A DNA stretch of 64,000 bases from Sorghum bicolor. Lineage: Eukaryota; Streptophyta; Magnoliopsida; Poales; Poaceae. Of this stretch, positions 1 through 12,375 are shown in pieces. Each line of letters opens with the position of its first letter. Position 1 is the first letter of the stretch. The notes beneath the pieces were generated by a model. It was not told the origin of the DNA and made no database searches. It saw only the letters and a program-made list of their open reading frames with translations. The translations under genes and the position numbers were made by a program. The stretch is taken from contig NC_012871.2 of NCBI RefSeq assembly GCF_000003195.3, forward strand, positions 2,033,997 to 2,097,996, written 5' to 3'.

Positions 1-1475
1 CATCTATCTCGAGACAGTGATGCCCATGGCCAAACCTGGTAACGAGTGGTTCTGAGATTGTCGGTGTCACATCTGTGGGCACAGATGTCGGCATATTGAC
101 TTTTGAGCGTGTATGCCCCTAATACTGAACTAGTCCTCGCATACCTGTTAAACCTATATCTTATAACACCTATATGTTTACTCAGTTAAACCCTTCTGGT
201 TTATGAAAACTAGGCATGCTGTAATTATTTTTATGCGATAGAGCAAATTGTTACTTGGCACTGGAAAACCTTCCTTTATTTGTGCTTTGAGATTTGAGTT
301 GTTACAGATCACACAGTGATGGAATTGCTAAATATCCATTCAAGCTTGATGATCAAGTGTTATTATGTTACTTTGTTTCAGATTTTCTTTTTGAAAGACA
401 ATTATTTTACTGAGTTGCGGTATAGCTGAAACTCACATCTGGTGCTCTTTGTAAGCCTTTGGAATCAGTTGGTCATGAATTTTGTGCATATTCTCTTTTC
501 AGAACGCTATAGGTTGTCGTAGCAAGCATTCTAGCAATGGTTCACCGTTGCATGAGGTGCCTCCGAATAGCAAGACCCTTAAATTGTAAGAATCCATCAT
601 CTTGAGTCTCCTATTGTTGGTTTATTTCGTAGCTGCTACTATAAAAAAAGTTGTTAGCGCAGTTTACCAGAAAAAATTGAAGGTTTAGTCCATTGCGATC
701 AGTTGATGCTGTCTTTCTCGAATGAACCTGACCGTATCATGCATTGGAAAATTGTATCTGAGATACTGTGTTATGTTGGGCATGTTTCAGTGTCATTTGA
801 CGAAGTTACATTGAACTAAAACTCATGTGACATTCAATTTTGGTTTCATGTCTGTCTTGAAAGAGGGTTGCCTGAGCAGCAATTTGAGATTTCTTGGGCA
901 TGTAGTTGGAAACATGAAGATTTTTTTTCTTAGCTCAGTTTAGTTTAGTCCAATAGTGAGGGGGTGTTTAGTTCCTATTTTTTCCCAAAAAATTTTGGAT
1001 TTTGGTTCATCATTTTGTAAAATGGAACTAAACACCATGCAAATTTTTTGGTAAAAAGATAGTTATTCTCCATTTTGGATTTTGGCCTGAAAAGACAAAA
1101 AAAAAACCCTCAAAATGAGCCTCAAGAGGCTTCATGAGGACAATAAATTCTGCATTTTGGATGGAACTAAACATGACTCTGAAAATTTTGACATTTTGGA
1201 TTTCATTACTTCAAAATAGTTGGCATTTTGCATTTTAGATTCTATGGAAACTAAACACCCCCTAAATCGATGAATATAATATGCGAAGAACAACTTTTGG
1301 CAGGTATTGTCATATGTAACTCAGACGTTAACTAGAAACTTTGGAAATCGATGGCTCAGTGAGTCTGTGGTACATGGAAGCACATCAAGGCTATGCCGCG
1401 GAATGAAGCAGCTCGTGCTTGTAGGTGTTGACGTGTAACTATTTTGTGATGAACTGGGCAAGCTGCGTACAGTAT
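1..1475 (+). pseudogene. F-box locus remnant, 3' part, inverted copy
   Basis: The first ~110 bases match, on the opposite strand, the decayed F-box coding fragment at 44880-45060: the shared stretch corresponds to the F-box gene region reading PMANPSDGAYVVGFAEGVDV. Here the frame is broken by a small deletion and a TGA. The following ~1.35 kb match, in reverse orientation, the downstream sequence at 43200-44880; landmarks are the segments around 500-580 versus 44450-44530 and 1290-1380 versus 43330-43430. It is therefore the 3' end and downstream flank of an F-box paralogue, probably continuing left of the window. A Tourist-like element at 960-1262 is absent from the other copy. No function is expected. 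Confidence 0.75.
960..1262. mobile_element. Tourist-like MITE (GGGGGTGTTTAGTT termini)
   Basis: Inverted termini GGGGGTGTTTAGTTCC and GGAAACTAAACACCCCC bound a 303-bp AT-rich element without coding capacity. Flanks are TGA on the left and TAA on the right, a slightly decayed 3-bp target duplication as expected for PIF/Harbinger-Tourist elements. The paralogous locus near 43.4-43.5 kb lacks it, which confirms an insertion. Confidence 0.8.
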
Positions 1476-1980
1476 TCTGGTTCTGGATTCCAATCTGCAT
1501 GCGGCCGTGCGAACTGGGTGACGACGGACTGGGCCTTTGCAGTAGTAGTCTGTCTGGGCGACGATGGGCTGGGCCTGCGAGTCCTAGGCCTGGCTTAGAA
1601 TCCAGCCCAACGAGAGCCTCCAGGCTGGCTGGCTGGCTGTTCCGTTACGCGTCCACCACTGACCCTGACCCAGTCAAATCAAAACCGTGGAACAACCACC
1701 ACGTCACCGGTCCACCGCATCCGAGCGTCCCAGGCGGGGCCGCTTGCGGTCAACACGGATCCCGCCTCGGTCAACGGTCCCGAGTCCAAGTCCAGGTCCA
1801 AGTCCACTTCGACCTCCCCACCCCACCGGAACGGCCGGCCTAATAATCCCCAGATCCGACGGCCCCCGCTCCCTCCCCGCCCGATCCCCGCCGTCCGTCC
1901 CACGCTAAACCCCCCCCGTCGCCAACGAACAAATCAAATTGAACTCGGCACGCGCACACGTCCGCGGCCGCCCGCACACC

Positions 1981-2011
<31 letters not shown>

Positions 2012-2066
2012 GCTCCTCCCTCTGCAAAACCCTAGCGCCCTCTCTCTGTCTGTCTCCTCGTCGGCG
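1476..2066 (+). promoter_or_regulatory. Promoter and 5' UTR region of the RRM gene
   Basis: This is a GC-rich stretch directly upstream of the ATG at 2067. It contains a run of CCAG/AGCC tetranucleotide repeats at about 1981-2010 and an AAAACCCTAG motif (telo-box type, common in leaders of plant translation and RNA-related genes) near 2027, followed by a CT-rich leader. The transcription start is not visible. Several short ORFs here overlap on both strands and look like GC-driven chance frames. Confidence 0.5.
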
Positions 2067-3584
2067 ATGGCGGCTTCTGCTGGTCCGGCGGCGGCTGCGG
2101 TGGGAGAGGAGGAGGCCGGGGAGAGCCGGAAGCTCTTCGTCGGCGGGATCCCGGCGGGGGCGCAGGAGCCCGAGCTGCGGGCCCACTTCGCGCGCTTCGG
2201 GGAGGTGCGCTCCGTCATCGTCATGCGGGACAGGGAGACGGGACACGGCCGCGGGTTCGGCTTCGTCGAGTTCGAGGACGAGGCCGCCGCAGCCGCCGCG
2301 CTCGGCGACGGGGACGCGCCAAGGCACTTCCTCTGCGGCCGCATGGTGAGTCTCCGCTCGCTCCGATCTGGGCTTGTTGAAGGCTTGCTGCTGCGTAGGG
2401 GGTTCTGGTTCTGGTGGCTCTGAGCTTGGTCGGCGTTGTTCCGCGTAGATTTATACTAGTATATTGTATATGCTTACGACGTTGGTAGATATAAATCTGG
2501 GACGATTTCCAAATCTGATATAGGGTCATGCTTCGGATAATTGTTGGTATTGCTGTCCGGTTGACATGTAATCGCTTCTTGTAGGCTCACCATTACATCT
2601 AAATTGCTTTCTTTTTTTTTTTTTTGCTGCCCTCCGACTTGGTCTTTGATGGAGCTTTCACTTAGATTTGGACGCCACGTGATGTTATTAATTTCTGATG
2701 GTTGGCCTTTCTGATAGGTGGACGTTAAGAGGGCAAGGACAAGGGCTCCGCGAAACCAGGGCGAGCAGCACTCCCAGCCTCAGCAGGCTGAACAAGGCCG
2801 GGGTCAGGGGAACCAGGACAATCAGTCCCCCGCTGCTGGTAACGGTACCGCGGACAGCGACAACAACGTGAGCTATGATTCAAAAAAGGTGTTCATTGGT
2901 GGTTTGCGGGATAACATCACCGAGGAGGAGTTCCGGTCTTACTTTGAGACGTTTGGCACTGTAACGGATGTCGTGGTGATTTATGACAGCGCGACGAGCC
3001 GGTCGAGGGGGTTCGGTTTCGTCACCTTTGACTCGGAGGAAGCAGTGGGAAAGGTGATGCGGCAGAGCTTTCATAACCTAAACGGGACCAAGGTAGAGGC
3101 CAAGATTGCTATCCCCAAGGATGAGGCGTATTACCGTAACAGAGGCCGTGGCGCACGTCCCTTTGGTGGGAGGGGCCCTGCTGGCTATGAAGGCTCCATG
3201 TACCAACCATACAATGCTAGATATGGCCCATACAATGGCTACATGCCACAACCTGTTCCTGCCCAGCCCTACTTTCCTGCCCCCTATTTTGCTGTGGGGG
3301 CCTATCCCTATGGGAGTGGATACCCAAGCCAAGGCGTCATGACAAACGTTCCTGGCATGATGTCAAGGCGGATTCCTCCGGCCTATGGAACATATCCTCA
3401 AATGTATCCAGGGTTTAACCTTCTATACAGAGCTGGTTATGGTGGTGCAGCCACTTCTTTTCAGCATGGAATTAATGGTGGAAGTGATAACAAAAAGGAT
3501 CAAACGAGTGTAGATATGCAGCAAGTTGACAACACTTCTAGTGTTGCGACAATGTTGGAACATATGAAGCTAGGTTCACAATGA
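2067..3584 (+). CDS. RNA-binding protein with two RRM domains (hnRNP A/B or Musashi-like)
   Basis: Two exons, 2067-2345 and 2718-3584, joined by a GTGAGT...AG intron in phase 0, give about 381 residues. RRM1 covers residues ~22-98 with RNP2 LFVGGI and RNP1 GRGFGFVEF. A Q/G/N-rich linker follows. RRM2 covers ~150-226 with RNP2 VFIGGL and RNP1 SRGFGFVTF. The C-terminal ~150 residues are rich in Tyr, Gly, Pro and Met, a typical low-complexity hnRNP tail. Such proteins bind single-stranded RNA and act in splicing, mRNA transport or stability, mainly in the nucleus. The start is the first ATG before RRM1, behind a CT-rich leader. Exon 1 is extremely GC-rich and Ala-rich while the 3' half is less so, a common grass 5'-3' gradient. 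The domain call is firm; the exact orthologue is not assigned. Confidence 0.93.
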
Positions 3585-6500
3585 CTTTCAGGTGCGTGTA
3601 TTCTGATACCCTACTGGTTAAATTTTATCACTTTTTACTGGTAGGAATTACTGCAATACCCCTATTTTTTCACCATGGTTATTATATGTTGCTTGAAATT
3701 GATAGAACATGCGAGTCTTTCCATGATACTAGTGCATAGTCTGCCAATTTTTTTATAACATTTTTGTCATTTGGATTTGCATGTTTGCATTAGTTAACTG
3801 AAACTGGAGCGGTTATCCTGATTCTGCTATCTTCAGCTATGATTTTAAGAATCCAAAGTTCTTCGAATATAGTGTTGCCATGGTGAATTCTACCAATGCA
3901 TCTTGGCACCCTAAACAGTTACTATACTCTGCATTTCATGCTATTTATTCAGTTAGCTATAACGAAACAAACGTTGACATCTAATTTACAGTTCAGTGTT
4001 TGCTTTCAATATTTGAGATATTGGTTGGCAGTTCATACAGCAGTGAATTTGGTTTATCAATTGGCAAAATGATATTTCCTTCACTGTCTGGACATGCTTT
4101 CAATATTTGAGATATTGGGTGGGTTCTAACTGTTCCGAAACAGATGCAGTTGTCCAGTTTATGCATCATGCCCTTTTTTGTTATATTTGAGTCCTGTACA
4201 TCTTTCTTTACTGCATGAAAATAAAATGGAATAGTTTGTTTCCCCATTTGTCACATTCAGTGACATTTTCATGTGTCCTACTTCTGGTTATCTACAAATT
4301 TGATTAGATTAAAGTATTATTATATATGCTTTATTCTTTGTACAGAGGGAACTATATAGTTTGACATAAAAGGTGCTTCTTACTATAGGAGTATAACTGA
4401 ACCAAAATACTCCCTCTATCCGTGAATAGAAGGTGTAACTACTTTTCTATTTAGTCCGGGAATAGAAGGCAGCCGAGTCTTGGCATCTGTTCGACTGAGC
4501 ATGCAACATTTAGTGCTGCGTCCCTAATCTCCTTGGCGCTTGTTCATGGGTGCATGCAACCTTCCTTTTGCACGGAAGAACCAATGGGCTGGCAGTTGCT
4601 GCATGCACAACATCTAATTAATTAGACCTGGAGCTGAAACGCTCTCCTTGGAAGCCACAACAATTAACTCGTTTATTGGTTTTTGTGATAAAGGAGATGC
4701 GCCTTCTATTCATGGACAGAGGGAGTAGCTGATGTTGAATATTTTAGGTGGATGCACTGAACATGTGGCTTATGGAGTAAAGTTATTAATTAATAGACGA
4801 TTCTGTGGTAATCTGTTTTGCAAAATTGTATCCTGTCGCGAGGTACTAAACTGACTATGGGAAGCTGAAGCTTGGGCTTAAGGACCCTATTTCTGTTTGG
4901 GATCCTAGTTTTGCTGGTGCTTAGTTAAGCTTGTGGTAGCTCCAGATAAGGCAAAATTGCTGCTGCATTCAGTCTGTTTCTGTTTTGGATCTGTGAATGT
5001 AAGGCATATTTTGTTTTGTTAGAACAGCCCTTGACGAACTGTTATTCTCTTAATTTGCCCTTTTATGATACAAACTTTCAATCATAAATAAGTACTTTTG
5101 AATACAAATCTAATGTCACCAATTTGGTATCCCTAAAGTTATATATTGGTAGAGTAATTGTTGGTCAAAGGCTTATCCTAATGCAGACAGAGGGAGTACA
5201 TAATTATATCACAGACACGCCACACTTGTTCCATTGTTGCTTATAGTGACATATAAACAAGAGAGTTAGTTCCGTGCATTCATCTGGTTAGATTTCCATG
5301 TCTTACCTTATTTAAGTGGAATACTGGATCAATCATTTGTTGAGAGAACCTTAGAATAACAAAGTTTTTAAGAGCTTGGTACTGAAGTTGGGTGCTTGAA
5401 GATGCAAAAGTTTGCAAGAAAGCCAATTTATGTTTATGTTGTGATTCAATGAAATTTAGTTCACCAACTGCTTGTATCATGTATTTGGAATTTTGGATTG
5501 TTAAGGTTTAGATGTCATGCTATCTGTTTGTTTAGATGTCATGCTATCTACTTGTTTAGATGTCACAATATCTATTTGTTTAGATGTTGTTACATAGCAT
5601 TTTGCATGATATAGGATGGTAGCTCTTTGAACTGCAGGTATGACTATAAAGGAGATGTTTGCTCGTTTTCCCTGTAATCCCTAAAACCAGCTCTCTCTAA
5701 TAAACCTATCATCAGCTAGATTGACCCTGCCTACTAAAAGAGGGATTCCCAGAGTCTTCAACTGAAGAAGAAGAAGAATACTTTAGACTCATGCCAGCCA
5801 TAGATAGACTACCTCTCACCCATTCTTACCTTGGAATGTAAACAAGGAGTCTTGTCTTGGGGAGAATCATTCCTCATTGCCCTTGGAAATAAAAGAGCTT
5901 CAAAACTGGATTGATCCTTGTTGCTCAATGATACACCACCGATTCGATTAAGGGGCCAACCAATCAGTTTATGACATGTGGCCTCACGGTGCACAGGCCA
6001 GATTCACATTGTTGGTTCTTAACCGTTTAGTACATTGTTAATGCCTCTGAGGTTGTCTTGTCATGGTTGATGTTGGCTATAGTCCATTACTAAAACCATG
6101 ATGAATTTGATCCCAGATGTAAACACATTAATCTGGACAGTTCATCTGGTCTTGTCCATGCACCCAGTATGCTAAATGCCATTCTTGTTAATCAGCACAA
6201 TTCACTGCATCCTTCTCTAGATACTGATGCATTCAGGGTAGGTTTTGAAGTTTCTCATACTGTTGATGCTCCTTTAAAGTGTAAACCACTAACTGATGAT
6301 CTTTTGTGAGCCAGGACTATTACTTCTACAATGATGACAGTGGAGTACAACAATTGTTTGGGAACCCGCAACTGTGAAGACTTGAGCTGAGATTCTTTGG
6401 TTGACAAGTATATCATTAGAATTCTTCAACAACTTACCTACCATTCCTCTTCCTCCTGCCTGTAAACTGAAAGCATGCAAGTTGCTGGCTGTTGACCTCA
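3585..6500 (+). other. Probable 3' UTR and downstream flank of the RRM gene
   Basis: No coding region is visible. Right after the stop, TTTCAG|GTGCGT at about 3587-3596 could be a splice donor within the 3' UTR, and CTGCAG|GTATG near 5632-5640 could be an acceptor, which would put a ~2-kb intron in the UTR; this is inference. The stretch holds a Stowaway element (4410-4725), a decayed Stowaway end near 5185-5198 and small imperfect repeats (TTTAGATGTCATGCTATCT, near 5506-5560). Confidence 0.4.
4410..4725. mobile_element. Stowaway (Tc1/mariner) MITE
   Basis: Termini CTCCCTCTATCC... and ...GGACAGAGGGAG form the classical grass Stowaway TIR, extended inward by GTGAATAGAAGG and CCTTCTATTCATG. 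Both sides are flanked by TA, the expected target duplication. The interior has no coding capacity. Confidence 0.9.
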
Positions 6501-9500
6501 CCCCTCTCCTCTTGTACCAATGTTTAAATTCTTATTACGTCATTTAATGTATCTGAATCAGACTATTCAAATTCCGACCCTGATCGCCTGCCTGCTCAAC
6601 CCCGTTTGTTTCTGTTTCTGTTTCCGCAATGTCGAATCCTCGGTTTACTGGCTGTTTTGGCAGATTGTTACCAAATCTAGAATCATCTGTCACGAATCTG
6701 GTGAGTTGAGCTTGTGCATATATATATCATGTTGGTTGATGGTGAGCATGCTGGGCCCGATCGATCTATATGTGCACTGATTAAGATGGATGCGCATGCA
6801 CTGAAGTTCCAGATGTGTAAAAGAGTGGTGTTTCATGAGCGTCTCTCACTGGTCTGTTTGATGTGCAAAAAGGCCAGAGGGTGGAGGGGTACTTGCTGCT
6901 ACAGGTAGTTGCTGCTGCTGCAGCAGCTCTAGTGGTAGTAGTAGAGTAGTAGGGGTGCTGTTGGCATGTGAAGGCCCACAGAAGAATGCCACAAACAAAA
7001 GATGTACACCCACAAGGCAACCAGGGGAGTGAGGAATGACCCCTTGTCATTCTTGTCGCCGCAGGGTCTCGTCCTCATGCGTGCACTGCCCATCTGCATG
7101 CCATGCCATGCAATGCATGCAGCCGAGGAAGAAGCCCAACAAGGCATGGCCAGGTCCTCTCCTCTCCTCTCCCATGGTAGGAGTAGATGGATAGGATAGT
7201 GTAGGGTAGGGTAATGTAGGGTAGGATTAGATAGATAGATGGATGGATGGATGGATGGATGTATGCTTTAAGATTGAAAGGATGATGTGAGAGATGCTTG
7301 ATAGATGTTTGACACTATAATGTCTTGCTTGGGTGTTGCCTTGTTGAGGTGACACCATGATATTTAGTGTGCCACACAACTTGATTCTGATTGATTGCAA
7401 CTTTGGAGACTCCCTTTTGGTCACTAGCCAGTAGCCGGCCAGGCCAAGGCCAAGCACATTGTTTTTTTTTTCTTTCTTTCTTTTGGAGCATGCCTAGTGT
7501 TTTCTTGCATGCAGAGGTGAAGCTTCTTTGGAGGAGGCAGGCAGGGCAGCTTGGACACAAGCTGCAAACAGGGTATGATGGCCACAAGCTAGCCCACCCC
7601 CATCCTCCTTACTCACACACACACCCCTCTGGAGTATCTATCATCACTCCAAAGGTTAATATTCCCTCTTCTTTTGATGCGCAGTTAGGTAGGGTAAGTT
7701 TTCTGGAAAAAGATGCAGGGGCGGGCAATGTTTTGTTTTGCATGCTAGCTCTCCCTCCATGCAGAGCAGGGCAACCCGGCCCATCTTGTGGTCTTTTTGC
7801 AGCAGGTGTGTGGTTTTGGTGGAGCAATAGCAAATCTACAAATGTGCTTGCCTTTGCTTTCTTGAGAGCAAATAAAAGTGCAGCGGTTATCTTAGGCAAT
7901 GAGTGTTACTATGTACTAACAGTAAAGCCTTTTGTGCATTTTGAGAATGCAAGAAAGTTGTGCTGACTGTGTTTAAGTAGCATCATACCTCAAGTCTAAC
8001 AGAGATCAGTGTGTAGTAACCGACATAAGCATGCAGAATATGTATGAAATATACATCTAGCACAAAGTAGAGATTATCCATCAGCTTTATTATATATTGA
8101 ACTTCAATTCAAATCCCATGGTCAATGAAAGAACCTTATGAATAAATCCCCTAGTAGGAGATGGATGGTCCTAAAAGATTTCAACAGGCATGCATCTGCA
8201 CTTGTCAGAACATATTGAAGTCTACTCTCACCAGGGCAACTTTAGCTAGCAATTTTCATCACAAATTTTGCTTTTCTGAAAAAGCTCTTATATTACAGAT
8301 TAAAGATACCGGCAATACGGTCAGTCCCGTCTGGAGCATGGTATTGATGGAAATCATGAGATATATAGGGCCACTTCATTCTCTTTACTAGCAAACTTTA
8401 CCTTTTGCAGATTGTTGAGTTATTATTAAAAAAACTTTATCAAGTAGGAATAGCATCATACAAAAACATAATCAGCCAAATATTCTAATGTAAACATGAT
8501 ATGTTTTGCACTGTGCTTCAGATAAGGACTCATCATAGACGGTTCATGTTGGTGGAGACCAGGCCTGTTCTGGTTTCAGATTATGTAGTAATAAACTAGG
8601 TGCAGCAGCTATAGGATGGTCATAGATATATAGAATGAGGCAGGCATGTTACATTTTTTCCAGTGAAGTATCATGTGTGTGTGTCCATGGATAGATGCAT
8701 AACAGTGGTGTCCTGCCACTCTTATCACCATCAGCATGCCAGCAGCAGCAGCATCTTTTGAGCAGTATATATACACAGGTTTTGTCCTCAGCTAGAAACT
8801 CTGGTGCACAGTCTGCTAGCAATTAATTGACAAATGTACAAGGCAACCTACTGTTCCTTCTTGGCTGCTTCAGGCACTGTTTTTTTCTCCCCTCTGATCC
8901 CTCTCTCTTTTCTTTTGCAGTGTTCATTCAGTACAAATATATTTGAATAAACTCGCAGCTCCTGTTGCTTTGACATTTCAATTCCTACTACTAGTACCTC
9001 TGTAATCTCCTCGTTACTAAATTAAAGGTATGACCATTGAATAGAAACAAGTGCTGTAGTTAAGTCTGTAACTCTGCAAAAGGTGTCTTTTTTTTTACAA
9101 AATTAAATCACTGTTGGTTCTCTCCAACAACGACACATATATGTACTGTGCTGTGAATCTGTGATGCAAGGCTAATCTAGCTTTGTAGGGAGCAAATGGC
9201 CATGCACAAAATGATAGGCAGAATGCATGGAACTGCCATCAAATCGACCCACCAGCAGCTTTATTTGGATGGAATGGCATATTTGACGCAAGAATGTTTT
9301 TGTGGGGGTGGTTGGTTGTTACTACACACGTATATATCCCCGCGGTTTCAGAGTGCTTTCCGGGGTGCAGAGAATGAACAAGGTCTAGTGGCATGGGAAC
9401 TAGCTACTAGTAATCAGTTGTAGGCCATTGCACGCCGATTTCCTTGCTTGCTTTTACATCTCAAATCCTCAGCTCCTGGTGTATGTGTGTTTGTGTCAAC

Positions 9501-10473
9501 TCAAATGTGGAGAGATCATGCATCTATGCATGTTTGCAAGAGGAGAGAGAAAGCAGCAAATTAGTGAGAGAGAGAGAGAGAGATGAAGTTAAGGAAGAAA
9601 CACATATAATAAGGAAATAAACAAAGTGAGTTTGAGTTGTATTATTTTCTCTTCGATCAGCCTTGCCCGTTGCCCCATTGCAGGGTGTAGCAGGCCCCTA
9701 AAGCAGTCCTCTCTCTCTCTCTCTACAACTTTAGCATATCCTGCTGCATTATTCATCTCTCTCTCTGGTCTCTCTGTGGCCGCTGCCATCTTTTATCAGA
9801 GTGGGGAGGGGGGGAATGTGGAGGCATGCATGCCACAGTACCGGCCTGCACTGCAGCTGGTTAGGTTTAGTAGTAGTAGTAGTATGTTTGTGTGTGTGTG
9901 TCGATGATCCCCGGCCGGCCACGGCCAGCTTTGCAAGAATAGAGCACAGCAGCAGCGGCCGGCCGGGCAGTGACAGTGAACCCCACGCACCACATGCCGT
10001 TTTGCTCTCCTCTCTCGGTCTCCTCTCCTGCCGACGACGCATAATGCTACTGCGCTATGCAGCTGGCCGGTGATCTTGGCTATCAGAGCAAGTATAGTTG
10101 AGGGGACCAGCTTAATTACAGTAATCAAAATATTTTATCAGAAAGAAATATGAGTCCTAAGTGAGGCACTGTACCTACAATGTGAGTGGACTGATAAGTG
10201 GGATGTAAAATGCATGTACATACATACAGCGTCTTTTTTTTTCTTTTCTTCTCTGTTGTGTACTAGGTTTGCCCATTTATGCTGGGCCTGTTGGGATCTC
10301 TAAAATAAATGAGAATGAGGTAGGAAAAAAAAGAGAATGATCTGAACACTTGGGATTTTAGAATCTAACTATGTACCGTATACCCATTGTTTGGAGACTA
10401 TATGCAAAGATAATAATCACTATGATAATGAGATCCAAATACTTTTTTAATCCACATTCAGACCCTATATTTA
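6501..10473. other. Gene-free intergenic stretch
   Basis: I see no supported gene. Content is AT-rich single-copy-looking DNA with a degenerate GTAGG-type run (7198-7228), a GGAT microsatellite (7231-7260), short GA and CT runs near 9560-9585 and 9710-9725, and many CATGCATG (RY-like) motifs. The longest frame, 7391-7966, starts at TTG and has no recognisable domain. Confidence 0.6.
7231..7264. repeat. GATA/GGAT tetranucleotide microsatellite
   Basis: GATA units run into at least five GGAT units, directly after a GTAGG-rich stretch. Confidence 0.9.
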
Positions 10474-10724
10474 GGCCTTGTTTAGTTACACACGAAATCC
10501 AAAAACTTTTTCAAGATTTCCAATCACATTGAATCTTACGGCACATGCATAAAACATTAAATATAGATAAAAAAAATAACTAATTACATAGTTTGTCTGT
10601 AATTTATGAGACGGATCTTTTGAGCCTAGTCAGTCCATGGTTGGACAATAATTGCTAAATACAAACGAAAACGCTACGGTACCCAAAAACTTTTCACCAC
10701 CTAGCTAGGAAACTAAACAAGGCC
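10474..10724. mobile_element. Tourist-like MITE (GGCCTTGTTTAGTT family)
   Basis: Left terminus GGCCTTGTTTAGTTAC and right terminus GAAACTAAACAAGGCC, flanked by TTA on both sides (10471-10473 and 10725-10727). The interior has the family hallmarks (CACATGCAT near one end, GACGGATCTTTTGAGCC in the middle, AAACGAAAACGCTAC). No ORF. The 3-bp TWA-type target duplication supports PIF/Harbinger-Tourist. Confidence 0.92.
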
Positions 10725-11330
10725 TTACTATCTAGTAGAATCTAAAATCTCACTATTAGAATGAGATCCAAACAAGCCCTTGGCTGCCCTAGCTAAACCT
10801 AATAAGCCCCTTGCCCAGTTGCATTTTTTTAGCATGTTCAGTACCCAGTACCACCTACCAGCCACTAGGATGCTGCCACCTGGACGTACCCTGCCTACTA
10901 GTAGACGACTACTAGTACATGCTACTCTACGTGCGTGCTCCATCAATCTCTAGCTTGTCATGCTTTGCCTCCTCGGCCCCCGCATGGGGTGACACTGTCT
11001 GCATGCATGCATGTATTGTCCATCTAACAAGTTTGTTTAATCGCCGATCATGCATCGTGGGACATTTATTTGTTAGCTTAATATGACGGTCGGAGGTATA
11101 TCCTGGTTAGCACAATTTATTGAAATAAAAATAACTATTACATAGTCTCAAACACCAGCTGATGAAGAAAAGCTCTCAAAAAGTGTCAAAAATGTGGGAG
11201 ATTATATAAGCAAATTAAGCTCTAAAGCGCCTATTAGAAAGCAACCATCCATTTCTAGTGAAAATCAACATTGCTACGCTCTCCATCTCCATCACTCGGC
11301 ATGTCCATTTGAAATTTGTTTGGTTAGACT

Positions 11331-11481
11331 CACTACTAGAAACTTGAATACTTCTGTGTGTGCAAAAACTCACAGAAAAATGTGAATTCCAATCCAAAAA
11401 ATTCTATTTTTTCTGTGTGTTCCAAGAAAAAGGCAAAGAAAAAAATCATCACTCACAGAAGTATTCAAGTTTTTAGTAGTG
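11331..11481. mobile_element. Miniature CACTA element, 151 bp
   Basis: The left end begins CACTACTAGAAACTTGAATA and the right end is its near-perfect inverse (TATTCAAGTTTTTAGTAGTG), about 28 bp of TIR leaving only ~95 bp inside. ACT flanks both sides, matching the 3-bp duplication of CACTA (En/Spm) transposons. It must be mobilised in trans, as no transposase is encoded. Confidence 0.85.
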
Positions 11482-12036
11482 ACTCTTTTTTTATGTATGG
11501 ACCAAAACCACATCTAGTGGGCCGCCCTCTGTAAATAAGAGTAACATATTTTTAATTAAATATTACTTCATTTATGGTCAACCATATAAACTAAAATATT
11601 ACGCTTGCTCCTACTCGAATTTGATATTGCAACTTTGAGTCTCATGTTGTAACCAAGTTTGGAAAAAGCTAGTCATATCTCTTGGTGGTTGTAAACCAAA
11701 AGCAATGTGAGCATCCTTCAAATAAATCGTATTACATGGCACTAAAAAACCAAATGTTGGATGGTTTCTTTGTTGTTAAAAGAACAACATTTTTCATCAT
11801 CCTTTCAATTTTGTTTTATAAGATTGTATTTTTTTAAAATCACCCCTTTTATAGTCTTAAAGTATAAGCCGGCCGACCAGTTTAAGTTTCTAGGTTGAAT
11901 TAGTCAGTGTGTTCCCAGCTAATATTCATCAATAAAACTGAGTGTTAAGGAAAGAGCAAGGTGACTATGTTTCCATTGGTTGGTGATGATATGCATTAGT
12001 CCCTCCCGTGTGTAGTATGCCTAGCTAACGAATTAG

Positions 12037-12274
12037 GGCCTTGTTTAGTCAACAAAAACAAAAAACTTTTCAAGATTCCTTGTCATATCGAATCTTGCGC
12101 CACATGCATGGAGCATTAAACATAGATGAAAACAAAAACTTGCACAGCTTGCCTGGAAATCACGAGACGAATCTTTTAAATCTAGTTATTCTATGATTGG
12201 ACAATGTTTATCAAATAAAAACAAAAGTGTTACAGTATCAAAATCAAAAAAAAATTTTGGATCTAAACAAGACC
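12037..12274. mobile_element. Tourist-like MITE (GGCCTTGTTTAG family)
   Basis: Termini GGCCTTGTTTAGTC and ATCTAAACAAGACC are flanked by TAG on both sides (12034-12036, 12275-12277). The interior matches the copies at 10474 and 14078. Confidence 0.88.
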
Positions 12275-12318
12275 TAGGTTTTGAGCATCCAAGAAAGTTG
12301 CTGCTGCTGCTGCAGCGC

Positions 12319-12320
<2 letters not shown>

Positions 12321-12374
<54 letters not shown>
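12321..12374. repeat. (CA)27 microsatellite
   Basis: Uninterrupted CA dinucleotides, 54 bp, preceded by a short CTG run. Confidence 0.97.

Positions 12375-12375
<1 letters not shown>

Noticed and set aside
7391..7966. 191-residue open frame on + strand
   Set aside because: It opens at TTG, not ATG; composition is irregular, with no domain or splice context. Likely chance.
9749..10128. Overlapping ~100-residue frames on both strands
   Set aside because: They overlap each other in several frames, are dominated by CT, GTT and CCGGCCGG low-complexity sequence, and show no domain.
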